A stretch of DNA of 64,000 nucleotides from Desulfuromusa sp. (GTDB lineage Bacteria > Desulfobacterota > Desulfuromonadia > Desulfuromonadales > Geopsychrobacteraceae), in contig JADGEB010000011.1 in assembly GCA_016744595.1 (NCBI GenBank), positions 22,037-86,036 on the forward strand, given 5' to 3'. The notes below the pieces were generated by a model. The model saw only the letters and a list, made by a program, of their open reading frames with translations. It did no database searches and was not told where the DNA came from. Both the position numbers and the translations under genes were made by a program. Positions within the stretch are counted from its first letter, which is position 1, and the number at the start of each line of letters is the position of its first letter. Shown one piece after another: positions 1 to 9,130 of the stretch.

Positions 1-777
1 ATTGCCTACCGGTTTGCCTTGGCCGCTTTAATTCTTTTGATTTGGTGCTTGCTAACCAAGCGACAGATGCTTTTTTCACGTCGGGATCATCTTTTCATTG
101 CACTTCAAGGTATCATGCTCTTTGCTTTGAATTATCTTTTCTTCTACTTATCAGAACTCTATATCACCAGCGGCCTGGCTGCTGTGGTGTTTTCAACGAT
201 CGTTGTCATGAATCTGGTCAACGGAAGGATCTTTCTCGGTACACCGATAGAGTGGAAAGTCTTGCTTGGGGGAGGTTTTGGCTTGATCGGGTTGGTTCTG
301 TTGTTCTGGCCTGAGATGGCAGCTGTGAATTTCTCCGGGCCGATTCTTACTGGCCTGTTGTTTAGCTTTGGTGCAACCTATCTGGCATCGCTTGGGAATA
401 TTCTCTCTGCCCGTAATCAACAGAAAAAGCTGCCGATCATCCAGACCAATGCTTATGGAATGAGTTACGGTGCCCTGTGCATGTTTTTGATCGCCTGGCT
501 GAGTGGTGCACCAATGATCATTGAAACCACGCCAGCCTACCTTCTTTCACTTGTATATCTGGCTCTGTTCGGTTCAGTTATCGCCTTCGGTTGTTATCTG
601 ACCCTGATAGGACGGATCGGCGTGGGAAGGGCTGCCTATACGACCCTGCTATTTCCGATTGTTGCACTATTGTTATCAACGATATGGGAAGATTACAACT
701 GGACAACTCCAGGGATTCTCGGGATCGGGTTGATTCTCTGTGGAAACTATCTGGCGTTGGTGAAAAAGAAAACTTAA
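1..777 (+). CDS. EamA/DMT-family transporter, 5' end outside window
   Basis: The frame is open from base 1 and the first residues (IAYRFALAALIL) are a typical EamA internal segment, so the true start lies upstream of the window. A later TTG at 19 could be mistaken for a start, but nothing like a ribosome site precedes it. The visible part has about eight hydrophobic helices and the second EamA repeat with a G-rich VIAFGCYLTLIGRIG segment near the end. Proteins of this family are inner-membrane exporters of metabolites or amino acids; the substrate cannot be read from sequence. It ends convergently with the threonine aldolase gene, 36 bases away. Confidence 0.85.
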   Translation: MAYRFALAALILLIWCLLTKRQMLFSRRDHLFIALQGIMLFALNYLFFYLSELYITSGLAAVVFSTIVVMNLVNGRIFLGTPIEWKVLLGGGFGLIGLVLLFWPEMAAVNFSGPILTGLLFSFGATYLASLGNILSARNQQKKLPIIQTNAYGMSYGALCMFLIAWLSGAPMIIETTPAYLLSLVYLALFGSVIAFGCYLTLIGRIGVGRAAYTTLLFPIVALLLSTIWEDYNWTTPGILGIGLILCGNYLALVKKKT

Positions 778-813
778 CCACCGAAACATTTGAAAAAAAT
801 CTGCATCAACCTG

Positions 814-1851
814 CTACCCCAGTACTATTTTCATGACAGTAACAACCTCATCAATCCGTTCGCGAGTAATCCAATAGTGCAGAACCGCCCGAAACTTACG
901 TTCATATCCCGGATAGGGGCTCAGGAGGATATTGTGATCCTTCATTCTGGCAGAAAATTCTACCGGATTTAGCTTTGCAATCTCTTCCAGCCAGAAAAAC
1001 ACGAAGCTTGTGTTCTGGCTCATCACTCTAACCCCAGGAACTTCCTTAAGCCTTTCAGCTAAATAGTTAGCATTAGCATGATCTTCATGCAGGCGTTGAC
1101 TCATTTGATGGAGTGCAATCAGCCCTGCTGAGGCGAGAACCCCAGCCTGTCGCATCCCGCCACCAAGTATTTTTCGCGCCCGATGTGCTTCTTTAATGAA
1201 TTCTTTACTGCCAACCAAGATCGATCCCACCGGCGCCCCAAGACCTTTGGATAAACAAAAAGTCATGCTATCGGCACCAGAAATAATCTCTGCAGGGGAA
1301 ACATTGTATGCTGTTGCTGCATTAAAAATCCGTGCACCGTCAATGTGGAATTTAAGATTGTGCTTATGTGCAAGATCTGCAACTTGTTTGGTATATACCG
1401 GGCTGAGAGGGACAGCTCCTATCGTTCCCTGAGTATTCTCGATAGTTACAAGCTTGGTTCGTGGGAAATGAGCATTGTCACCACGAATAGCTTGCTCGAT
1501 ATCATGCAACAGCAGAGTACCATCATCTTGAACCGGCAAAGGATGGGGCATGATTCCACCCAGTGCCGACATTCCAGCCTGTTCATAGAGAACAATATGA
1601 GCTTTATCGCCAACGATCACTTCACTTCCCCGTGGTGCATGGGTCAACAGAGCAATCAGGTTCCCTTGAGTTCCGCTGGTGACAAACAAACCTGCTTCCA
1701 TTCCAAACATTTCAGCAGCTTCAGTTTCTAGGCGGTTGACGGTTGGATCTTCACCATAGACATCATCACCAACAACCGCATTTGCCATCGCGTCACGCAT
1801 TTCGGGAGTGGGTTGGGTCACAGTGTCACTGCGCAGATCGATCATATCCAT
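814..1851 (-). CDS. ltaE: Low-specificity L-threonine aldolase
   Basis: This is a 345-residue PLP enzyme of fold type I. It opens with MIDLRSDTVTQPTPEMRDAM, the hallmark of threonine aldolases, and has the TSGTQGNLIAL phosphate-binding segment, IENTQGT, HIDGARIFNAA (the Asp that pairs with the PLP ring nitrogen) and the SKGLGAPVGS segment carrying the PLP lysine. It should split L-threonine or allo-threonine into glycine and acetaldehyde in the cytoplasm. Length and motif order are normal for the family. The ATG at 1851 is preceded by GGATTACGCTC; a second in-frame ATG lies two codons in. The gene stands alone, with a long leader containing a hairpin. Confidence 0.9.
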   Translation of the reverse strand: MDMIDLRSDTVTQPTPEMRDAMANAVVGDDVYGEDPTVNRLETEAAEMFGMEAGLFVTSGTQGNLIALLTHAPRGSEVIVGDKAHIVLYEQAGMSALGGIMPHPLPVQDDGTLLLHDIEQAIRGDNAHFPRTKLVTIENTQGTIGAVPLSPVYTKQVADLAHKHNLKFHIDGARIFNAATAYNVSPAEIISGADSMTFCLSKGLGAPVGSILVGSKEFIKEAHRARKILGGGMRQAGVLASAGLIALHQMSQRLHEDHANANYLAERLKEVPGVRVMSQNTSFVFFWLEEIAKLNPVEFSARMKDHNILLSPYPGYERKFRAVLHYWITRERIDEVVTVMKIVLG

Positions 1852-1894
1852 GAGCGTAATCCTTATCCTGATGGTGAAGTGGATTCATGTAAGA

Positions 1895-1926
1895 AGGCTG
1901 GAGCAATATCACAAGGTCTCCAGCCT
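1895..1926 (-). promoter_or_regulatory. Hairpin in the leader of the threonine aldolase gene; gap 1852-2183
   Basis: The gap of 332 bases between the divergent threonine aldolase and rubrerythrin genes holds a perfect 9-base inverted repeat (AGGCTGGAG and CTCCAGCCT, loop of 14). It lies 44 bases upstream of the aldolase start on its transcript side. There is no strong T-run after it on the minus strand, so it is either a leader structure or a weak attenuator. I saw no gene in the rest of the gap. Confidence 0.45.
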
Positions 1927-2183
1927 AGAAAAAGAAGCTGTCGATGTCAATTCATTCGCTGTCTCTCCCTGAAATCGCATCTACGATATCGCAAACCTCG
2001 CTTTTTTCTCAAATTGGCTTGTAGTCAATCACAGGTATATATACACTCCACGATTGATAATTCAAAGATAGAGAAATTACAATAACGACCGGATTGGTCA
2101 AGAGCGTTCAATGTTTTTTTGCGTTGAAAAAAATCTGATCAGGATATTTTCAACAAACTGTTAATAATATAAGGAGAGAAATT

Positions 2184-2726
2184 ATGAAAAAATGGGTTTG
2201 CACGGTTTGTGGTTATGTTCATGAAGGAGAAAATCCACCAGATAAATGTCCCACCTGTGGTGTTGGTGCTGATAAATTTGTTGAGCAAGCCGCTGGCGAT
2301 CTAGCTTGGGCTGATGAGCATCGTATCGGTGTTGCCAAGGGTGTTGACCAGGAAATTCTTGACGGCTTACGAGCAAATTTTACCGGTGAATGTACCGAGG
2401 TGGGGATGTATCTTGCTATGAGCCGCCAGGCTGACCGGGAAGGGTATCCAGAAATTGCCGAAGCCTATAAACGGATTGCCTGGGAAGAAGCCGAGCATGC
2501 TGCCAAATTTGCCGAGCTATTGGGTGAAGTGGTTGTTGCTGATACCAAAACGAACCTGGAAATGCGGGTTGAAGCTGAGCATGGAGCCTGTGCGGGCAAG
2601 AAAATGCTAGCGACAAAAGCCAAGCAACTGAACCTGGATGCTATCCACGATACAGTCCATGAGATGTGTAAAGATGAAGCGCGTCATGGTTCTGCATTTG
2701 CTGGTTTGCTGAAGCGTTTTTTTTAA
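2184..2726 (+). CDS. Reverse rubrerythrin (N-terminal rubredoxin domain, C-terminal diiron domain)
   Basis: Residues 1-35 form a rubredoxin-type FeS4 site with CTVC and CPTC knuckles. Residues 50-180 are a ferritin-like four-helix bundle with Glu and His ligands ([30 protein letters not shown]). The rubredoxin comes first, the reverse of classical rubrerythrin. In clostridia such proteins act as NADH-linked peroxidase terminal components, so a role in peroxide and oxygen defence of an anaerobe is expected. The cytoplasmic protein is 180 residues, normal for the type. The start has a strong AAGGAGAG site 8 bases upstream. The gene is monocistronic and is followed by hairpins and a terminator. 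Confidence 0.9.
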   Translation: MKKWVCTVCGYVHEGENPPDKCPTCGVGADKFVEQAAGDLAWADEHRIGVAKGVDQEILDGLRANFTGECTEVGMYLAMSRQADREGYPEIAEAYKRIAWEEAEHAAKFAELLGEVVVADTKTNLEMRVEAEHGACAGKKMLATKAKQLNLDAIHDTVHEMCKDEARHGSAFAGLLKRFF

Positions 2727-2768
2727 CCAATCAGCTAACTTAGCCAGCTGATTAATTTTTAAAACTCT

Positions 2769-2807
2769 AAAAGCGCCACCTCAATTGTTTTTGGGTGGTG
2801 CTTTTCT
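2769..2807 (+). terminator. Rho-independent terminator after reverse rubrerythrin
   Basis: AAAAGCGCCACC pairs with GGTGGTGCTTTT (one G-T pair), followed by a T-rich tract. A second inverted repeat, AATCAGCT and AGCTGATT at 2729-2753 followed by AATTTTT, sits directly after the stop codon and may be a first terminator. Confidence 0.75.
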
Positions 2808-2885
2808 TTGTCCACCCCCTTACACCCATCTCTTTTTTACGCTAGAGTCTTTTTTAAATCAGATTCTAATTTCGGGATTAAAGTC

Positions 2886-3758
2886 ATGAGTTACGTCTAT
2901 TTAAACGGCACATTTGTCAGAAGTGAAGCCGCAAAAATTTCTGTTTTTGATCAGGGGTTTTTGTATGGTGATGGGATTTTTGAGAGCTTTCGCTCGATCG
3001 GGAAAAACCTTTACCAGTTTTCCCATCATTATCAGCGGTTGCTGCAATCTGCCGACGCGCTCTCTTATCCTGTCACCTTTACTCAAGAAAAATTGGAAGC
3101 GATCTTGCTGGAATTGCGCGAACGCAATGACCTAAACAATGCTTATTACCGGATCACCATAACCCGAGGGGAAGGGCAAATTGGTTTTCAGCGGGGCATG
3201 GACAATAATTTGACCTGTTTGATCCTTGCCCGAGAATTTCAAGGGCTGGATAGCAACTATTATCAGGAAGGTATTGAGCTCCAAGTGGCACAGACGCGGC
3301 GAAATGCTCCTGAAGCAATTAATCCTAAAATAAAGTCGATCAGCAATCTCAATAGCCTGCTGGGGAAATTGGAAGCCAAGGCCGCAGGGGCTTTTGAAGT
3401 GATCATGCTGAACAATAAAGAACATATCTGCGAGGGATCGGCCTCGAATATCTTCTGGGCTCGTGATCAATGGGTTTTTACCCCCGGATCCTCCACCGGG
3501 TTGCTAGAAGGAGTGACCCGCTCAACCATCATGCGTCTGTGTGAAGAGAAGCTGAACCTACGGGTTATCATGGGCGAATTCAAACTTCAGGATTTGCAGT
3601 TTTCAGATGAGGTTTTTATCACCTCAACATCTCTGGAGGTGATTCCGGTGGTCAAGGTTAACGGATTTACTATCAATCAAGGGACGGTCGGTTCTATTGC
3701 TCAACGCTTGCGTGAAGAGCTGCACCAGGATATGGGGATAGGAGTAAATAATGCCTGA
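2886..3758 (+). CDS. Class IV aminotransferase (branched-chain / D-amino acid / aminodeoxychorismate lyase family)
   Basis: The protein has about 290 residues and starts MSYVYLNGTFV at an ATG; an upstream non-ATG extension to 2808 is not protein-like. Motifs of fold-type IV PLP enzymes are seen: SVFDQGFLYGDGIFESFR near the N-terminus, IKSISNLNSLLGKLEAK around the PLP lysine, EGSASNIFW and LLEGVTRSTIM. Family members transaminate branched-chain or D-amino acids, or release 4-aminobenzoate from aminodeoxychorismate. The sequence alone does not separate these, and no pabB or ilv gene is adjacent. The stop overlaps the next gene by 8 bases, so it is probably cotranscribed with the RluA and DUF945 genes. 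Confidence 0.8.
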   Translation: MSYVYLNGTFVRSEAAKISVFDQGFLYGDGIFESFRSIGKNLYQFSHHYQRLLQSADALSYPVTFTQEKLEAILLELRERNDLNNAYYRITITRGEGQIGFQRGMDNNLTCLILAREFQGLDSNYYQEGIELQVAQTRRNAPEAINPKIKSISNLNSLLGKLEAKAAGAFEVIMLNNKEHICEGSASNIFWARDQWVFTPGSSTGLLEGVTRSTIMRLCEEKLNLRVIMGEFKLQDLQFSDEVFITSTSLEVIPVVKVNGFTINQGTVGSIAQRLREELHQDMGIGVNNA

Positions 3759-4623
3759 TTTTATTGTCTCTGCTGAAGAGGCAGATCTGACCGCTAAACA
3801 GTTTTTGCACCAGCATATCCCAGCTGCACCACTGGGCTACTTGCGGCAACTGTTTAAAAAAGGAAAAGTCAGAATTACTGATAAGATCATTGCTGCCGAT
3901 GATTCCCTTATTGTTGGCACCAAGATCTCTCTGCCCGATAGTAGTCGGATTCAGGAACTGTTATTTGCCCCTCAAGATCTTCTCCCTAAGCTTGATATCC
4001 TCTACGAATCACGGGAAATTCTGATTGTCAATAAGCCGGCCGGATTAGCCATCCACAAAGGCAAAGGGCATGAACGAGATAACCTGACAGAGCGAGTTAC
4101 GATATTCTTGGCAGAGCGGGGTGATAAGTTTCAAGTTGCTCCGGTACAACGCCTGGATCTGGAAACTTCTGGTCCAGTATTGTTTGGCAAGGGGAAAAGA
4201 AGTTGTGCCGAGTTGGGAAAACTCTTTATGCAGGGAGAGGTATCAAAAACCTATCTGGCACTGGTTGATGGAAAGTTGCAGGGTCGAGGAGATTTATTGA
4301 GCGATGTTCCTGCCAAAGGAAAATTAAAAACAGCTAGAACCAGCTACCTAACACTAGTCAGCAGCGATACCGTATCATTGTTGGAGATTCAACTACATAC
4401 CGGTCGTCAACATCAAATTCGACGCCAGTTAGCGGACGCTGGACATCCACTTTATGGTGATCGACGCTATAAGGGACCATGCCCAAGAAAACTTTCCCGG
4501 CTGTTTCTCCATTGTCGAAAACTGGCTTTTATCGACCCATTCAGTCATCAACGGATAGAGGTTGATTGCCCCTTGCCGAAAGATTTATCCCGTTTTTTGC
4601 CGCAGCTTGGAATTGATCACTAA
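3751..4623 (+). CDS. RluA-family pseudouridine synthase
   Basis: This protein of 290 residues has an N-terminal S4-like RNA-binding segment (residues 15-60, LRQLFKKGKVRIT) and a RluA catalytic domain. The catalytic motif reads QRLDLETSG, with the nucleophilic Asp in the usual HRLD position; the common His is Gln here. Further family motifs are LIVNKPAGLAIHKG and LHTGRQHQIRRQLADAGHPLYGD. It should isomerise uridine in 23S rRNA or tRNA; which site is modified cannot be told. The start overlaps the preceding aminotransferase gene and the stop is one base before the next start. Confidence 0.85.
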   Translation: MPDFIVSAEEADLTAKQFLHQHIPAAPLGYLRQLFKKGKVRITDKIIAADDSLIVGTKISLPDSSRIQELLFAPQDLLPKLDILYESREILIVNKPAGLAIHKGKGHERDNLTERVTIFLAERGDKFQVAPVQRLDLETSGPVLFGKGKRSCAELGKLFMQGEVSKTYLALVDGKLQGRGDLLSDVPAKGKLKTARTSYLTLVSSDTVSLLEIQLHTGRQHQIRRQLADAGHPLYGDRRYKGPCPRKLSRLFLHCRKLAFIDPFSHQRIEVDCPLPKDLSRFLPQLGIDH

Positions 4624-4624
4624 G

Positions 4625-5929
4625 ATGAAAAAGATTTTCTCAATTCTGATGGTGCTGACCATCTTTATCCTGTTTTCACTCACCTGGTATTGCAGTCAAA
4701 AGACTGAGCAGCTCTTTAATGATCAGATCACTGCTATCAGTCAAGCTTCGCCCGCCGAATTGGTCAAGGTTGAACTCGTCGACTATCAGCGAAAACTGTT
4801 TGCGTCAAAGGCTGAAACGGCTGTCAGTATCAATGGTGGAAAGGAAGTTCGATTAAATCATCAGATTCGCCATTTTGTCTGGGGCATTGAAATGATAACA
4901 ACCCTTTCTCCTGATTCTGCTCTGGCGAAAAATGTCACCACTAATTTTCCCCATGATCCTCTTCAGCTGACAACCGACTTTAGTTTGTTGGGAGCCTCAA
5001 AGTCCAGGTTCATACTTCCACAATTCCAGATTGAAGATGAGAGTGGTAACCTGAAAATTACCGGATTCAGTGCCGGTTGGGATTTAAACAGTGACTTAAC
5101 AATGGGAAATTTTGTCTGTTTTCTGGATAACTTGCAATTACAATTGGCAGATCAGGGTGAACTCAATTTAGCCAATCTGAGAATATCCATCCAGATAACT
5201 GATGTGCAGGAAGCTCCTCTGGGCAACGGAACTCTTCATTTGGAAAAACTCCAGCTGATAGGCGATGAAAAACCTGCTATTGAATTTAAAAACCTTCAAT
5301 ACCGGGGGGAAACTGATTTAACACAGGGGCTTTTCAGCAGTACTGCTGAATTGAGTTTTCCTCAGCTTACGTTGGCAGGGGAAACTCTAAGTGATGGGCG
5401 AATCAAGTTGACCCTGTCTGGAATTGATGCAGAGCTTCTTCAGGATCTTCAGCAGACTGCTGGGAATTTACAACAACAGGCTCTCGACCAACAGAGCAAC
5501 CCTCTCGAACTCCAATTACGGCTGTTTGGACTTTATTCCGAGCTGCTAAATTCTGGAATTACACTCACCCTGGAACAGCTATTTTTGAACACTGCAAATG
5601 GTGGTTTAAGTGGAACAGGATCACTAGCCTTGCTGAAAGAATCTGTGGTAAAAGGTTCGTTATTCTCTCTGGAAGCTATCAAAGCAAACTTCCAGATGGA
5701 AATTGATCACGGTGCGTTTGTAACCGGTTATCAGTTGTTTAATAACCTGCAATCTTCTGGAGATAATTATCAAAACAAAACAGTTCTTGCCGAACAAGCA
5801 GAACAGATTTCTGGAGGACTGATACAAAAAGGAATTTTCACTCGTCAGGCTGGGGATAGGTTTCACATGGACTTTTCCTTGGTTGATGGAAAAGGAAGGC
5901 TGAACGGGAAATCTTTTCAGTTGAATTAG
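4625..5929 (+). CDS. DUF945 (YdgA-like) envelope protein
   Basis: A protein of 434 residues with one N-terminal hydrophobic anchor (MKKIFSILMVLTIFILFSLTWY) followed by a long beta-rich extracytoplasmic region without cysteines. The pattern (short anchor, 'DYQRKLFASKAET', repeated amphipathic strands, 'NPLELQLRLFGLY') resembles DUF945/YdgA proteins, whose exact role is not established and which also recall AsmA-like envelope proteins. The ATG at 4625 is preferred over upstream in-frame starts because it opens the signal anchor and follows the RluA stop by one base. It is the last gene of a three-gene run. Confidence 0.65.
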   Translation: MKKIFSILMVLTIFILFSLTWYCSQKTEQLFNDQITAISQASPAELVKVELVDYQRKLFASKAETAVSINGGKEVRLNHQIRHFVWGIEMITTLSPDSALAKNVTTNFPHDPLQLTTDFSLLGASKSRFILPQFQIEDESGNLKITGFSAGWDLNSDLTMGNFVCFLDNLQLQLADQGELNLANLRISIQITDVQEAPLGNGTLHLEKLQLIGDEKPAIEFKNLQYRGETDLTQGLFSSTAELSFPQLTLAGETLSDGRIKLTLSGIDAELLQDLQQTAGNLQQQALDQQSNPLELQLRLFGLYSELLNSGITLTLEQLFLNTANGGLSGTGSLALLKESVVKGSLFSLEAIKANFQMEIDHGAFVTGYQLFNNLQSSGDNYQNKTVLAEQAEQISGGLIQKGIFTRQAGDRFHMDFSLVDGKGRLNGKSFQLN

Positions 5930-6064
5930 GAAGGACAGCAATCTCACCAAAACGGAACCCTACCATTTACTCATAAATAGAAAACTGTTTACAATGGATA
6001 CTATGTATAACAAGTCATAGGGGTCATAGGGATAGTCCAGTTTCTTGCTCAAAAAGGAGTTGTC

Positions 6065-6499
6065 ATGAAATATAAGGGACTCATAGTAAAAGGCATTGTT
6101 GCAATAGTAGTTTTGCTGGTTGCCATTCAATTTATCCCGTTTGGAAAAGATCATTCAAACCCTCCTGTTGTTGCCGAACCGCCTTGGGATAGTCCTGAAA
6201 CCAGAGAGATGTTTGTCCGGGCTTGTGCAGATTGTCACAGTAACGAAACAAAGTGGCCCTGGTACAGCAATTTTGCTCCGGCCTCCTGGATGATTACCCT
6301 TGACATCAATAAGGGTCGCGAATCTTTTAACGCTTCTGAGTGGGATCCCAACAACAATTTGGGAGGGTGGATCGCAGAGCAAGTCACGTTGGGTGAAATG
6401 CCCCCGGCTAAATATCTGCTTCCTCATCCAGAGGCACGTTTTACAGATGATGAGAACGCAATTTTCATCAAAGGATTGCAAGAGACTTTCGGTCGCTAA
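6065..6499 (+). CDS. Small membrane-anchored haem-binding protein (Haem_bd-like)
   Basis: 144 residues: an N-terminal hydrophobic anchor (residues 5-25), then a periplasmic domain with one c-type haem motif, CADCH, at about residues 55-59. The context FVRACADCHSNETKWPWYSNFAPASWMI and the later LGEMPPAKYLLPHPEA match the family of single-haem proteins annotated as haem-binding domain proteins. These are found in many anaerobes; the redox partner is unknown. AAAAAGGAG lies about 9 bases upstream of the ATG. The gene stands alone. Confidence 0.8.
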   Translation: MKYKGLIVKGIVAIVVLLVAIQFIPFGKDHSNPPVVAEPPWDSPETREMFVRACADCHSNETKWPWYSNFAPASWMITLDINKGRESFNASEWDPNNNLGGWIAEQVTLGEMPPAKYLLPHPEARFTDDENAIFIKGLQETFGR

Positions 6500-6640
6500 G
6501 GGTGAGTTAAGTCCAAAAAGCCAGCTTTAATTGCAATGGTGCAGGCGGCTGATTTAAACAAATTACAGTTTTCAGCCAGAATTTGATCCGTAATCAGATG
6601 CCAAGGTGACATTCTGGAACATGGTACTGTATATCCCTAG

Positions 6641-6672
6641 AGCCAGTCCTCCGATACTTGGGAGCACTGGCT
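6641..6672. repeat. Inverted repeat between convergent genes
   Basis: AGCCAGT at 6641-6647 pairs with ACTGGCT at 6666-6672, and inner CTCC/GGGAG extends the stem. There is no T-run, so it is a possible but atypical terminator between the haem protein and the tautomerase gene. The rest of 6500-6746 shows no gene. Confidence 0.45.
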
Positions 6673-6746
6673 TAGGTCGGTGTCCTGTATAAGCATCAAT
6701 CAGGCTGCGAAAATCATTATGTCAATCGACTTTGGGAACCGGTTGT

Positions 6747-6899
6747 TTAATCTGTCTCCACCTCATCGATCACGACAACAGTTGTCGCAGGATTTTTCCC
6801 CAGGACATCAACCAGTAATTGAGTTGCCCCTGCAATCAGTTTGGCTTTCTGCTCGGCTGTAGCCCCTTCTCGAGTTATCTTGATGTTTACGTAAGGCAT
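6747..6899 (-). CDS. 4-oxalocrotonate tautomerase family protein, short at the C-terminus
   Basis: 50 residues starting MPYVNIKITREGAT; Pro2 is the catalytic base of this family. The body (AEQKAKLIAGATQLLVDVLGKNPATTVVVIDEVETD) aligns with 4-OT subunits, which usually run on to about 60 residues with a DNWGxGG-type tail. Here TAA follows the Asp directly. Downstream codons in the same frame read TTGSQSRLT, faintly like the missing tail, so an early stop may have shortened it. The subunits form hexamers that catalyse keto-enol tautomerisation. It lies 16 bases after the MFS gene on the same strand and is probably cotranscribed. Confidence 0.7.
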   Translation of the reverse strand: MPYVNIKITREGATAEQKAKLIAGATQLLVDVLGKNPATTVVVIDEVETD

Positions 6900-6915
6900 C
6901 TTCAATCTCCTTTTG

Positions 6916-8112
6916 TTATTTTTTGAATTCCATATCGAAAATAGTACAGACAGCACCCAGCCCAACGCTGATCGCAGCAATAAACAACGGTAAGGTAAAA
7001 CCAGCCTTGAAGTCTGCCAGAATGCCAGCAATAATTGGTCCCAGAACCTGGCCAATACCAAAACATGTGGTGAGAATGGCCGCCGTCTTTCCTTTGCCTC
7101 CGGTACGCCGTGTGCCCTCAACTAATGTTAAAGCAACAATCCCTAAAAACGTTCCGCCGAAAGCGATTGCCGCAAAAAAAACTTCAAAAATAGTGTCGGC
7201 ATAAATACTGATGGCGATACCTGTGGCCTGAATAACATAAGCCCACATCAAGGCATTCTTATAGCTTGTTCGTCGAGCTACAAAAGGCCAGAAAACCGTC
7301 GATAGTGCCGCTGCAACTCCCACAGCAACCCAGCTATAGGGAGCGAACCGTTCCAAGCCGGGGGTCACAGCTATAATAGCAACAATAAACGTAGCCGAAA
7401 CAATATAACCAAACCCTTCAAAAAAATAGGCCAAGGCTAGAACCCAGAGTTTCTTGATTGAAAATTCAGAGTTTGTTTTGTGAATGGTCACTGGGGGGAT
7501 AAACTCTTTTTTTCTTCCTAAGAGAACTCCTGCTAGAGCAAGAGTGCTAGCAACGACCCCCATTCCAATCCATGCCGACCCCCAGCCACCCAACTTGTCA
7601 AGCTGGGGAACCAGTAAGCCACTGAGAACAATACCAAGGCCGATACCTCCATATAGGGTTCCCACCCAGTGGCTTTCACCTTGACGAGTTAGAGCTTCAT
7701 TGACTTCAGCAACAATGACAATAAACAGGATGGCACTGACAAATCCTGCGGTGAAGCGCATCCCGCCCCACCAGAACACCGAAGTTGTGCCGGCCATAAA
7801 AATTGTTGTAGCAAGGCTTAAAAGCAATGAACTACCAGCAACAAACTGATTCCGAATAATTCGTGGAGAAAATGAACAGGCAATAGCTCCTAATAGATAG
7901 CCCAGATAATTTAGGCTGGCGAGCCAACCTGCAACTGAATGTGTCATTCCCAGATCGCGTTGCATTAAAGGCAACACCGGGGTAAAGACAAAGCGGCCAA
8001 TTCCCATGGCAACCATCATTCCGAGCATCCCGCCCAGAAGGATTCTCAAAGCAGTCCAATCATCTCGACTCGGCAAGTCACATTTTTCTCGCTGTATTTT
8101 CATAATTGACAT
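6916..8112 (-). CDS. YbfB/YjiJ-type MFS transporter
   Basis: 398 residues with about 12 hydrophobic helices and no large soluble domain. The first helices (LGGMLGMMVAMGIGRFVFTPVLPLMQRDLGMT, then AGWLASLNYLGYLLGA) are diagnostic of the YbfB/YjiJ branch of the major facilitator superfamily. The substrate is unknown. The gene is transcribed away from a LysR regulator, with 59 bases between the two starts, and the small tautomerase follows it. Together these suggest a LysR-controlled uptake and isomerisation pair for an organic acid, which is inference. Confidence 0.8.
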   Translation of the reverse strand: MSIMKIQREKCDLPSRDDWTALRILLGGMLGMMVAMGIGRFVFTPVLPLMQRDLGMTHSVAGWLASLNYLGYLLGAIACSFSPRIIRNQFVAGSSLLLSLATTIFMAGTTSVFWWGGMRFTAGFVSAILFIVIVAEVNEALTRQGESHWVGTLYGGIGLGIVLSGLLVPQLDKLGGWGSAWIGMGVVASTLALAGVLLGRKKEFIPPVTIHKTNSEFSIKKLWVLALAYFFEGFGYIVSATFIVAIIAVTPGLERFAPYSWVAVGVAAALSTVFWPFVARRTSYKNALMWAYVIQATGIAISIYADTIFEVFFAAIAFGGTFLGIVALTLVEGTRRTGGKGKTAAILTTCFGIGQVLGPIIAGILADFKAGFTLPLFIAAISVGLGAVCTIFDMEFKK

Positions 8113-8171
8113 GTTAATGCTCTAGAGATATCATTTCAAATAAAATTTATAAATATAATCCATCAATAAAG

Positions 8172-9074
8172 ATGATATCAGTGCCCATAGAGATCAGCGG
8201 ACTAAAAATATTTCTTGCTGTCGCGAAAAAAGGGAGCATTTCAAAAGCTGCTGAGGAGCTCCATTATGTTCAGTCGAATGTGACAATTCGGATCAAGCAA
8301 TTGGAGGAAACTCTAGGAACTTCTCTATTTTATCGCAAGAGTAGGGGGGTATGTTTGACCAATTCAGGCTATCTTTTGTGTGATTATGCAGAAAAAATCA
8401 TCGCCATGGTCAGAGAAGCTGAAAAGGTTGTCAGCAACCCTGAGACAACAGCTGGTCAACTTGTCATAGGTTCCATGGAAACAACCGCAGCTACTCGCTT
8501 ACCACCCCTTCTGGCGGAATATCACCGTTCCTACCCCCAGGTAGACTTAAACCTGGTCACAGGCACCTCAGAGGAATCCCTCAAACGTCTTCTGGATTAC
8601 CAAATTGAAGGAGCATTTGTTGCTGGAGTAGTGTCTCATAAAGAACTTATTGCCGAAAAAGTCTATGAAGAAGAGCTTGTCCTTGTTGCCCCCATAAATA
8701 ATGATCCATTTGCCAAAAGGGCAGGACTTAAAGTACTGGTTTTTCGTGCTGGATGTGCATACCGGGCGCACTTGGAAAATTGGTTAAGAATATCAGGAAG
8801 AGTTCCCTATAAAATTATAGAATTCGGTTCGATTGAAGGAATTTTAGGCTGTGTTGCTGCAGGGATGGGAATCAGTTTTTTACCACGATCCGTTGTCGAC
8901 TCATCCCGAGTTCAGGAAAACATCTCTATCCATAATCTCCCAACCGGGATTGCAAACATGACCACATGGTTTGTACGCCGAAAAAATGAAAAGCAAGGTC
9001 ATAACTTGAAACTTTTTAGAGAACTCATTGTTCGTGAAGACACTGGGAAGGAGGATTTGGCAATCATTCAATGA
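8172..9074 (+). CDS. LysR-family transcriptional regulator
   Basis: 300 residues. The N-terminal winged helix-turn-helix (residues 7-66) reads LKIFLAVAKKGSISKAAEELHYVQSNVTIRIKQLEETLGTSLFYRK, the LysR signature. The remaining part is the effector-binding domain. It is divergent from the MFS transporter gene; in this arrangement the regulator usually controls the neighbour and itself from the shared 59-base gap, which is AT-rich (AAATTTATAAAT). Effector unknown. Confidence 0.9.
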   Translation: MISVPIEISGLKIFLAVAKKGSISKAAEELHYVQSNVTIRIKQLEETLGTSLFYRKSRGVCLTNSGYLLCDYAEKIIAMVREAEKVVSNPETTAGQLVIGSMETTAATRLPPLLAEYHRSYPQVDLNLVTGTSEESLKRLLDYQIEGAFVAGVVSHKELIAEKVYEEELVLVAPINNDPFAKRAGLKVLVFRAGCAYRAHLENWLRISGRVPYKIIEFGSIEGILGCVAAGMGISFLPRSVVDSSRVQENISIHNLPTGIANMTTWFVRRKNEKQGHNLKLFRELIVREDTGKEDLAIIQ

Positions 9075-9130
9075 GAGGAAAGACTGTTTTTAATTAAGTT
9101 CTCTTCTTCCACTTTCATCTGCCTGTTTGC

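Noticed and set aside
1852..2000. Possible glycine riboswitch before threonine aldolase
   Set aside because: A GGGAGAGA run occurs, but the CCGAAGG and ACUCAGG core elements in the right order are absent.
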